Shown piece after piece: positions 1 to 5,124 of a stretch of 5,124 nt of DNA. The DNA is taken from positions 1 through 5,124 of the forward strand of contig CALHGI010000722.1 in the NCBI GenBank assembly GCA_938029995.1, in the 5' to 3' direction. Position numbers and translations under genes: made by a program. This DNA comes from an uncultured cyanobacterium (GTDB taxonomy: Bacteria > Cyanobacteriota > Cyanobacteriia > Phormidesmidales > Phormidesmidaceae). Within the stretch, counting starts at the first letter, position 1. Every line of letters begins with the position of its first letter. The notes under the pieces were generated by a model. The model saw nothing but the letters and a program-made list of their open reading frames with translations, was not told the origin of the DNA and made no database searches.

Positions 1-2002
1 CCTGGTTTTCATATTGATAGGTGGCAACAATCCGGCGAATTAAGATTTCACCGAACTCCCCCATGGAGGTTTGGGGAATAGAATCGTTAAATAAAATCGT
101 GCCGCGATCGTAGTCAACGTCATAGTCGGTTCCTCGGAACAACTGTTGACGATCGACAACAGTGCCCGGGCGATCTAGCTCTTCAAGTTCAAGGACAACA
201 ACTTCACTGCCAGGCACCAATAACCGACGAGAGGTAAAATAGAGGCCACTCGTACCATCAGGGGCAATGGTATCTCGCTGGAAACCTTCAACGTTACTGC
301 CATAGAACCCAGTCGCTGCTAGGTTACCTACGTTGTAGTTGAGTTTAAAGCCATGGAGTTGACGATTAATTCCTGTGAATAACTGAGATGTATTGGAAAA
401 TTCTTGGGTATTGAAGTCTCCCCACATGGCATAGTCAGGAGTGGCACCTGCAACGGCAGAGTCCCGCTCTAGCCTTAAGTACAGGCGATCTTGAGACGGT
501 GCAGTCGCACTGCGGCTAGAGTCATCACCATAGACGGGATATAAACTATTACAACTGTCTGCCGCATTGGAAAACACACCACTCTCACCACGGCAGTCCT
601 CATTAATGGCTCGATCGCTATTAAACGCCCCAGTAAATAACCACTCACCAACGTTACCCGTCGCAAATACAGCAGCAGAGAGATCTAGCTCATAGTCATT
701 ATTTTCATCAAGGGGTAGAAAATCTCTAAAACTACTGTGGTAATCAGTCCCCCGCGCCCCAAACCTGAGATCAACCACACCTGTTGCAATACTAGGACGG
801 CGAGAGGTCGAAAACTGAACCCGATTAAACGCTTCCAATCCGCCACTGGTTTTAGCTTGTAGCTGAACCATCTGGGCGTCTAAGGGAGACTGCAACTCAG
901 CCGTGAAAACACCATTCTGAGCCTGCACTTGAAACCCAGCTTGGTCAGGGCTATAGTCTGCGCCCACGAACTGACCAGCCGATGCCGTTAAGGTCACAGT
1001 CGAGGCCCAGTTGGACACGTTACCCGCTTCATCCAGCAGTCTTCCCTGCACCGTTGCTACTGAACGACCATCGGCTGGAATACTAGATTCACGCACGCCT
1101 ACTTCTATGGACTCTGGAGTACCCCGTACCGCAACGGGAATAGTGACTAACTCAGGTCCTCCACCTGCAGCTACCACCGAAATAATATTTTCACTTTGAT
1201 CCAGGCTGACACCATACCAACTTTGGGTAATCAAACCACTTTCCGTATCGGTCTCAGTACGACCAATCAAGTCAGTGCTTACAGCCTCACCGTTAACCTG
1301 TAGCTCTAACTCAGCCCCAATGGAGAAGCGTAAAATAACTGTCGTTGCAGGCACGTCTAATACGGTGCCCGCAGCAGGCGTTAAAATCTCAGCCTGCTGA
1401 CTCGCAATATCAGAAGGACCTATAGGTGCGACTATTTCAACGGAACTATTAGGTGTTGTGGAGGGTAAACCCACCTCCCCACCATGGGGCTCAAATGGTT
1501 CTGGAGACGTCTCGGAAACGCCCAAGTCTTCGGCAGGAATATCAACGATGGGCTCTAGACCCTCCCCTAGGGTATCAGGAGTTGGGGAGAGGATATTGAC
1601 CTCATCTAGATTAGGCTCTGCTAGTTCTGGCAAGAATTCGGAATCTGCCAAATTATCAACGGGAAGACCATCAGGGTTCTGAGCCGTTAGGGTTTCCTGT
1701 GAAGAGGAGAATTGAGGCAGGACATCAGGCCCCAATAATATGGGGGCAATCGCCTCTTGAGTTTTAGCGAGAAGTATATTGTTAGTAGTTAGACCAATTT
1801 CAATGTCTTCCGAAGTATTGCTGCCAGTTGACTGGGCAAGTGCATCAGGACTGATGCCTCCGACCATCAGGCTCCCCGTTAGTAAGCCCACATAATAAAC
1901 ATGATTGGAAGCCGTTTTCATTATACCTAGCTGTAATGATCCACATTTTTTTAATTGGCATCGCATTAATAACGTATGAATGCGAGAAGACAGTTCACCC
2001 AT
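1..2002 (-). CDS. Predicted outer-membrane barrel-type surface protein with Ig-like domain (3' end beyond window)
   Basis: The frame is open from the ATG at 2002 to the left edge: 667 codons are visible and the C-terminus is missing. Residues about 1-56 hold a long basic n-region, a hydrophobic core (VYYVGLLTGSLMVGGI) and an ALA-Q cleavage site. Residues about 57-184 are an acidic, proline-rich low-complexity linker. Residues about 185-290 look like a beta-sandwich, followed at about 295-400 by an invasin-like Ig domain (IPADGRSVATVQGRLLDEAG). From about 400 onward come alternating beta-strand segments with aromatic/Gly motifs (LYPVYGDDSS, MWGDFN, GTDYDVDYDRGTILFND) that I associate with large barrel-type outer-membrane proteins often annotated as TonB receptor-like or as DUF11-linked surface proteins. 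Two cysteines near 469 and 484 may form a disulfide. I chose the start at 2002 because it overlaps the upstream stop and has a doubled AAGGAG before it. In-frame ATGs at 1966 and 1921 are alternatives, and 1921 would give a more compact signal peptide. Barrel function and substrate are inferred and unknown respectively. Confidence 0.85.
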   Translation of the reverse strand, partial: MGELSSRIHTLLMRCQLKKCGSLQLGIMKTASNHVYYVGLLTGSLMVGGISPDALAQSTGSNTSEDIEIGLTTNNILLAKTQEAIAPILLGPDVLPQFSSSQETLTAQNPDGLPVDNLADSEFLPELAEPNLDEVNILSPTPDTLGEGLEPIVDIPAEDLGVSETSPEPFEPHGGEVGLPSTTPNSSVEIVAPIGPSDIASQQAEILTPAAGTVLDVPATTVILRFSIGAELELQVNGEAVSTDLIGRTETDTESGLITQSWYGVSLDQSENIISVVAAGGGPELVTIPVAVRGTPESIEVGVRESSIPADGRSVATVQGRLLDEAGNVSNWASTVTLTASAGQFVGADYSPDQAGFQVQAQNGVFTAELQSPLDAQMVQLQAKTSGGLEAFNRVQFSTSRRPSIATGVVDLRFGARGTDYHSSFRDFLPLDENNDYELDLSAAVFATGNVGEWLFTGAFNSDRAINEDCRGESGVFSNAADSCNSLYPVYGDDSSRSATAPSQDRLYLRLERDSAVAGATPDYAMWGDFNTQEFSNTSQLFTGINRQLHGFKLNYNVGNLAATGFYGSNVEGFQRDTIAPDGTSGLYFTSRRLLVPGSEVVVLELEELDRPGTVVDRQQLFRGTDYDVDYDRGTILFNDSIPQTSMGEFGEILIRRIVATYQYENQ

Positions 2003-3570
2003 CACTCTCCTTCTCCTTGAAAAGCAGGCGTGACGCCGAAGTTCATACGGACCATACCGCCAGGTGCCAGGTTGACTAGGCGCGACTGACTATTGCGTTC
2101 ATTGAAATATAGGTTGGGAGCTAGGGTATAACCCGGTAAGCTACTGAAGTCCAACACGCCGGTGTGGTGTCCGGGCAATATACACTGCACATTAAAGAGA
2201 CCATCGGCATCAGTAACAATGCGATTACCGTCCTCTAAAAAGACCACCGCGTTTGGAATACCAGCCTCACCCCACTGCTGTTCTCCATCAAAGTTCTTAT
2301 CTTCAAAGACCTTTCCAACCAATGTGCCACAGTCCGACAAGATCCCCGGATCGACTAGAACACGATGAATACTAGGTCCATCCTGAACATTAAATCCATT
2401 ATCAGCTCGACTTCCCTCCACAACAGCAGAGTTTTCGCCATCACCCCGTAGTGCATCCGGCGTGACCCTTGCTGCGTATATAACCTCCATACTTTGTTCC
2501 GCAGGAAGTGGGGTGGGAGTACTGAAGGTAATCGCAGAACCGTTGACTACGGCATCTAAAGGCACCGAATTACCGTTAATTGTGGCAAATCCAGAATCAG
2601 GAATCAGCTGAAAGCCAGCCGGTAAGATATCTGCGATCGCAACTGCATCCAAAGCCACATTAACCAGGTTACGAATCAATAATCGATAGACAACAGTATC
2701 ACCAGGCTGTGCCGATGCTCGATCAGCCGTTTTAGTAATATCAATTTGCTCTTCCTCACACATAACCGTCCCAAAGGCCAAGGAGAACAGGTTTAAGCCT
2801 TCAGTCTCTGCATTAAAAACTTCAACTACAGTGTCTGAAATTTGATTACCTCCCGTTGCAGACAGAGGAATTCCATCTAAGGCAGTAGCTCGGTACTGCA
2901 AAACACTATTATTGACGCCCCCGGTGCTGACAATAATCTCAAGCTTAATGCGACGCTCAGGATAATCTGAACCAGCGGGCGGCTGCACCACTAGAATATA
3001 AGCTGCCCCTTGATCTGTTTGCTGAAGACCTGAATTTACAGGGCTTTGCAAGAATGAATCAGGATCGAACAAGAAGTTGTATCGTCCTTCATTCGCATTA
3101 GTTAATGAGAAAGGGTTAACATTTTGGATGTTAGGCGCTAAACCACCAGGAATGAGATTACCAGGAATATCTGGAAATTCCGTACCGGTGAGGGGCACAA
3201 GATTACCCAACTCTATGCCGCTAGCATCAGGTTCATACAAAGCAACAGAAAACCCCCTGTAATCAGGTAGGAGAGAGCCATCGCAACCCAAAATTTGCCC
3301 CAGGGGATCAATCAAGTCTACCGGCTGAGTTTCTAATTTGGCCGACATGCCATTAAAGGTGGCGTTATTGACTGGATCGCGGTAGGAGTAAGATGCCTGG
3401 TTATAGAATGGCTGTAAGGGAACATCTTGGGATTGAGCCAGAGCAGGGGCTGCCCCATAGAAACAGCCACCCAACAACAAAGTTGCGGCAACTTGTTGTG
3501 ACCATTGTCTACGCACTTTCTTCTTGGCCTTGCATAAAGAGTTGGGAAAAACCATTTTTTGTGAATCCAT
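2002..3570 (-). CDS. Secreted DUF11 / SdrD B-like domain protein
   Basis: With the ATG at 3570 the product has 522 residues. It has a basic n-region (KAKKKVRRQW), a hydrophobic core and an ALA-Q cleavage site near residue 45, so it is expected to be exported. Residues about 46-273 are a beta-rich N-terminal region I recognise only as typical of cyanobacterial DUF11 proteins (ASYSYRDP, then PDIPGNLIPGGLAPNIQN). Residues about 274-405 form a DUF11 module (ITKTADRASAQPGDTVVYRL ... DILPAGF). Residues about 413-486 form an SdrD B/CnaB-like module (LVGKVFEDKNFDG ... DADGLFNVQCILPG) containing a DxNxDGxxxxxE calcium-loop pattern. The C-terminus ends in a Gly/Glu tail (QGEGE). No sortase motif or membrane anchor is seen. 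The frame stays open to an ATG at 3696, giving 564 aa, and another ATG lies at 3555. None of the three has a clear ribosome binding site. I prefer 3570 because it leaves a normal signal peptide near the N-terminus. The stop overlaps the start of the downstream barrel-type gene, suggesting a functional pair. Confidence 0.88.
   Translation of the reverse strand: MDSQKMVFPNSLCKAKKKVRRQWSQQVAATLLLGGCFYGAAPALAQSQDVPLQPFYNQASYSYRDPVNNATFNGMSAKLETQPVDLIDPLGQILGCDGSLLPDYRGFSVALYEPDASGIELGNLVPLTGTEFPDIPGNLIPGGLAPNIQNVNPFSLTNANEGRYNFLFDPDSFLQSPVNSGLQQTDQGAAYILVVQPPAGSDYPERRIKLEIIVSTGGVNNSVLQYRATALDGIPLSATGGNQISDTVVEVFNAETEGLNLFSLAFGTVMCEEEQIDITKTADRASAQPGDTVVYRLLIRNLVNVALDAVAIADILPAGFQLIPDSGFATINGNSVPLDAVVNGSAITFSTPTPLPAEQSMEVIYAARVTPDALRGDGENSAVVEGSRADNGFNVQDGPSIHRVLVDPGILSDCGTLVGKVFEDKNFDGEQQWGEAGIPNAVVFLEDGNRIVTDADGLFNVQCILPGHHTGVLDFSSLPGYTLAPNLYFNERNSQSRLVNLAPGGMVRMNFGVTPAFQGEGE
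2007..2018 (-). promoter_or_regulatory. Doubled Shine-Dalgarno for the barrel-type gene
   Basis: On the minus strand the last codons of the upstream gene read AAGGAGAAGGAG, two tandem copies of a strong Shine-Dalgarno core. They lie 10 and 4 bases before the ATG at 2002. The same bases encode the Gly-Glu tail of the upstream protein. Together with the TGATG overlap this decides the start at 2002 and indicates translational coupling. Confidence 0.7.
2633..2640. repeat. HIP1 octamer GCGATCGC
   Basis: This is a full copy of the highly iterated palindrome that is over-represented in many cyanobacterial genomes. Partial CGATCG copies occur elsewhere, for example near 103, 151 and 612. It lies inside a coding region and is useful mainly as a taxonomic hint. 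Confidence 0.6.
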
Positions 3571-3755
3571 CGTAGTCAGGTTCGCCGCAGGGCAATGAAT
3601 AACCAACCTTTCAACCTTCGTCGGAAAGTGTTGACCAATGCGCAGAACAACATTAGTCAATTGGGTTGCGCCTCTAAGGGCATCAGCGAAAAACAAACAT
3701 GTTTTTCACATTGCAGATTTTCAGAAAAGATCTTCCCAAGAAAACTTGAAGGACG

Positions 3756-3764
3756 TATATAGCA
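3756..3764 (-). promoter_or_regulatory. Possible extended -10 promoter for the two downstream genes
   Basis: The minus strand reads TGCTATATA, matching an extended -10 (TGn followed by TATATA, close to TATAAT). No good -35 is seen 16-18 bases upstream. The start of transcription would fall near 3749, giving a leader of about 50 bases to the ATG at 3696 or about 180 bases to the ATG at 3570. A 10-bp palindrome abuts it directly, which would suit an operator. This is prediction from sequence alone. Confidence 0.3.
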
Positions 3765-3806
3765 TCAATAGGAACAATATGCGCTGATCCTCAGCTTTCC
3801 TATTGA
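3765..3806. repeat. Nested inverted repeat (10-bp outer, 5-bp inner)
   Basis: TCAATAGGAA at 3765-3774 is the exact reverse complement of TTCCTATTGA at 3797-3806. Inside lies a second perfect inverted repeat, GCTGA at 3783-3787 and TCAGC at 3791-3795, with a 3-base loop. It sits immediately upstream (minus-strand sense) of the extended -10 candidate. It could be an operator with two half-sites, a cruciform, or a terminator-like RNA hairpin lacking a T-tract. Confidence 0.6.
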
Positions 3807-3845
3807 GACATAAAAAAGCATGTCCAAGGTTAGCCTGATGTCATT

Positions 3846-3910
3846 TCAGATCAAACCAATTATTCTTTTCTCAGATCAGATTTATGAATGAGCGGATGAT
3901 TCTTCTCAGA
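3846..3910. repeat. Short direct repeats (TCAGATCA; ATTCTTnnCTCAGA)
   Basis: TCAGATCA occurs at 3846-3853 and again at 3871-3878, 25 bases apart. ATTCTTTTCTCAGA at 3862-3875 recurs as ATTCTTCTCAGA at 3899-3910 with two bases missing. The repeats are imperfect and short; they may be regulator sites or decayed duplication. Confidence 0.35.
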
Positions 3911-4030
3911 ATTCTCCCTACAAAGAACCACCTCTGCCTGGTTGTTCAAAAGTTCTTGAAAGAATTAAATGGTAGAACACCCATAAAACAGGTGCTGAGC
4001 CATTAAGACATTTACCATAATCGCTCTTCC

Positions 4031-4063
4031 TAGAGAGAGTTAGCTGACAGCTAACTCTCTCTA
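4031..4063 (-). terminator. Perfect 15-bp hairpin after the 184-aa DUF11 gene
   Basis: TAGAGAGAGTTAGCT (4031-4045) and AGCTAACTCTCTCTA (4049-4063) are exact reverse complements around a 3-base GAC loop. On the minus strand the hairpin begins 8 bases after the TAA stop at 4072-4074. No run of T follows it on the minus strand (the flank reads GGAAGAGCG). That is atypical for a classical intrinsic terminator, although terminators with poor T-tracts are thought to occur in cyanobacteria. It could instead be an mRNA-stabilising or processing hairpin. Confidence 0.6.
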
Positions 4064-4071
4064 AAGGAGCA

Positions 4072-4626
4072 TTAGCGAACGACGACGTTATAGGATACTT
4101 CGACCGCTTCAGCAGAAGCTAGAGAATCGCCAAACCCCCATTTAACATGGGTATAAGCTTCAGCAGGTGCAGGCTGCAACTCAACAGTTCCGTCAGGCAA
4201 CGTAACTTCTACCATGGGCTCAGAAACAAAGCTCTGGGCATTGTCAATGCTATAGGTGATTTGAGCAGCACCCTGAGCAGAGCCAATTTCAAAGATAGTT
4301 TTGTCAGGTACAGGCTGAGTGATTTGCAAATTTGCAGCATCCACATCACCGGAGTTAGAACCATCTACCGTATAACGAATAACATCGCCAGGCTGCACAG
4401 TGACACGGCCCTCTAGCTCTTGCCAGAGAACTTTTTGCTGACCTTTATCATCCAGTTCAACAACTTGCTTATCCGCACTTAACGTCAACTTAACTTCAGG
4501 ACGAAAAATGTTCTCAACAATAGCATCTTTGACTTGAAAAATCTGTGCTCGTACGGGCTCACCCCCAAGTAGAGGCGCAGTACCTACTAAGGCAAGGGCA
4601 CTTAAACTAATAAACCAACGTTTCAT
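4072..4626 (-). CDS. Secreted DUF11-like protein, 184 aa
   Basis: This is a complete small exported protein. Residues 1-27 form a clear signal peptide: MKRW, a hydrophobic stretch (FISLSALALVGTAPLLGG) and a VRA-Q cleavage site. The mature part of about 157 residues is a single beta-rich module with DUF11 hallmarks: PGDVIRYTVDGSNSGDVDA at about 79-97, then LQITQPVPDKTIFEIG at about 100-115. No transmembrane segment or anchor is visible after the signal peptide, so the product is likely periplasmic, cell-surface or secreted. The start at 4626 is supported by the signal peptide, but no strong ribosome binding site precedes it. The gene follows another DUF11-like gene by 84 bases and ends just before a strong hairpin, so it may be the last gene of its transcript. 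Single-module size is short next to its neighbours, which suggests a subunit or accessory role. The exact function is not known. Confidence 0.88.
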   Translation of the reverse strand: MKRWFISLSALALVGTAPLLGGEPVRAQIFQVKDAIVENIFRPEVKLTLSADKQVVELDDKGQQKVLWQELEGRVTVQPGDVIRYTVDGSNSGDVDAANLQITQPVPDKTIFEIGSAQGAAQITYSIDNAQSFVSEPMVEVTLPDGTVELQPAPAEAYTHVKWGFGDSLASAEAVEVSYNVVVR

Positions 4627-4669
4627 AATTCAATCAACTCGTTAACATCAAAACAAAAATCAAGAATCA

Positions 4670-4703
4670 TCTATAGAGAGCCCCAAGTGCCCTCTATAGA
4701 GAG
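4670..4703 (-). terminator. Intergenic hairpin with repeated TCTATAGAGAG motif
   Basis: TCTATAGAGAG occurs twice, at 4670-4680 and 4693-4703, and each copy carries the near-palindrome CTATAG. The first copy can pair with the second: TCTATAGAG (4670-4678) with CTCTATAGA (4692-4700), a 9-bp stem. Past an A-C mismatch, G4680 and C4681 can pair with C4690 and G4689. On the minus strand it lies 7 bases after the TAG of the upstream gene and is followed by a T-rich flank (GATTTTTGTTTTGATG) that is not directly adjacent. It may be an attenuator or mRNA processing site rather than a full terminator. Confidence 0.45.
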
Positions 4704-4710
4704 CTCATAC

Positions 4711-5124
4711 CTAGTTCACAAGACGCTGGAAGATAAGATAGTCAGAGTCACCAGGGGCTACTAGACCAGGAACAGTATCGACATACTTAGTGACATCACT
4801 GTTAGGAGTGGTACCACTCTGATCAATGGAGGCCGTAGTGCCTGCTGCGCCGCTATAGAAGTCGATGGCACCACCACGGGAGTCTGTAGCAGAACCCACG
4901 ATGTTACTAGTATCAAGGATAGTATTACCGTCGTTATCCAATGCCCAGTTGTTGCCGTTGGCCCCTGTTCCATCCTCAGTAACCACAACATTATCTGCAT
5001 TTAGAATGACGTTGTTAGTACCCGATGCAGGCTCAGAAATATTGGTATAAGTCACACGGTACTCAACAATATTGCCAGGTGCTGGTGTCTTAGCATCTTC
5101 AGTCCAAAGCTCATCACCAGAGGC
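4711..5124 (-). CDS. DUF11-like surface protein, C-terminal part (5' end beyond window)
   Basis: The frame is open from the right edge to a TAG at 4711-4713, so only the last 137 residues are seen. An internal GTG at 5055 could be mistaken for a start, but the frame continues upstream without a stop. The motif PGNIVEYRVTYTNIS is a typical DUF11 strand pair (compare PGDVIRYTV in the next gene and PGDTVVYRL in the one after). The rest is rich in Asn, Asp, Gly, Thr and Ser, with a DNDGNTILD stretch resembling a calcium-binding turn. It ends in a short tail, FQRLVN. No C-terminal anchor or sorting motif is seen, so attachment, if any, lies elsewhere. The protein is probably longer with repeated DUF11 modules, but this cannot be seen here. 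It is the first visible gene of the four collinear envelope-protein genes. Confidence 0.82.
   Translation of the reverse strand, partial: ASGDELWTEDAKTPAPGNIVEYRVTYTNISEPASGTNNVILNADNVVVTEDGTGANGNNWALDNDGNTILDTSNIVGSATDSRGGAIDFYSGAAGTTASIDQSGTTPNSDVTKYVDTVPGLVAPGDSDYLIFQRLVN

Larger units (their letters stand above)
3571..4071. other. Long intergenic / 5' leader region
   Basis: About 500 bases separate the 184-aa DUF11 gene from the next gene, or 375 bases if the latter starts at 3696. I see no convincing gene on either strand. The region is AT-rich and holds, from right to left, a 15-bp hairpin just after the upstream stop, a weak nested inverted repeat (AATGG 3968-3972 with CCATT 4000-4004, enclosing CACC 3978-3981 with GGTG 3991-3994), short direct repeats at 3846-3910, a 10-bp nested palindrome at 3765-3806 and an extended -10-like sequence at 3756-3764. 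This arrangement fits a transcript end followed by a new promoter region, but it could also be one transcript with a structured leader. Confidence 0.6.

Noticed and set aside
475..666. Minus-strand open frame of 63 codons
   Set aside because: It lies inside the barrel-type gene in another frame and shows no domain or signal; it is a shadow.
1011..1682. Plus-strand open frames at 1011-1199 and 1458-1682
   Set aside because: Both are antisense to the continuous coding frame of the barrel-type protein and look like low-complexity antisense translations.
3807..3824. GACAT ... ATGTC inverted repeat around an A-run, considered as a terminator
   Set aside because: The stem is only 5 bp and the A/T run lies in the loop, not after the stem, so it does not fit a terminator on either strand.
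3926..3943. Small inverted repeat AACCA ... TGGTT
   Set aside because: Only 5 bp with an 8-base loop; expected by chance in this length of sequence.
3571..4071. CRISPR array, tRNA or riboswitch in the long intergenic region
   Set aside because: No regularly spaced repeats, no cloverleaf-like arms and no recognised aptamer core were seen.
4147..4416. Plus-strand open frame of 89 codons
   Set aside because: Antisense to the 184-aa secreted protein, whose frame has a signal peptide and a DUF11-like motif; no independent support.
4761..5050. Overlapping open frames on both strands at the right end
   Set aside because: They are out of frame with, or antisense to, the DUF11-like coding sequence and have hydrophobic low-information translations.
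4711..5055. A complete 114-aa gene starting at the GTG at 5055
   Set aside because: The same frame remains open to the right edge and the DUF11 motif (PGNIVEYRVTYTNIS) spans the GTG, so this is the end of a longer gene.

Overview
The window reads as chromosomal DNA of a cyanobacterium. The evidence is one complete copy of the HIP1 octamer (GCGATCGC) plus several near copies, and protein types that resemble cyanobacterial cell-envelope proteins (DUF11 modules, an SdrD B-like module and an outer-membrane barrel-type protein). No species is assigned. Family names come from recognising motifs in my own translations; no database search was possible.

All four genes lie on the minus strand, so the reading order runs from high to low coordinates. 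The order is: (i) the C-terminal end of an Asn/Asp/Gly/Thr-rich DUF11-like surface protein (4711 to beyond 5124); (ii) an 84-base spacer with a hairpin built from a repeated TCTATAGAGAG motif; (iii) a complete 184-aa secreted DUF11-like protein (4072-4626); (iv) a very strong 15-bp hairpin right after its stop (4031-4063), then about 500 bases without a gene that hold a nested palindrome, a possible extended -10 promoter and short direct repeats; (v) a secreted protein with a DUF11 module and an SdrD B-like module (2002-3570, with a possible longer start at 3696); (vi) a large predicted outer-membrane protein whose start overlaps the previous stop as TGATG (2002) and which runs off the left edge.

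The three visible N-termini all look like Sec signal peptides ending in an A-x-A-Q type site, and the fourth gene (N-terminus not visible) has the same kind of module. The locus therefore looks like a set of exported proteins acting together at the cell surface. The last two genes are joined by a one-base start/stop overlap behind a doubled Shine-Dalgarno sequence. This predicts coupled, near-equimolar synthesis of a modular secreted protein and its barrel-type partner. The role of the locus (adhesion, surface layer, export or matrix) cannot be read from the sequence. No RNA gene, insertion sequence or CRISPR array was seen.
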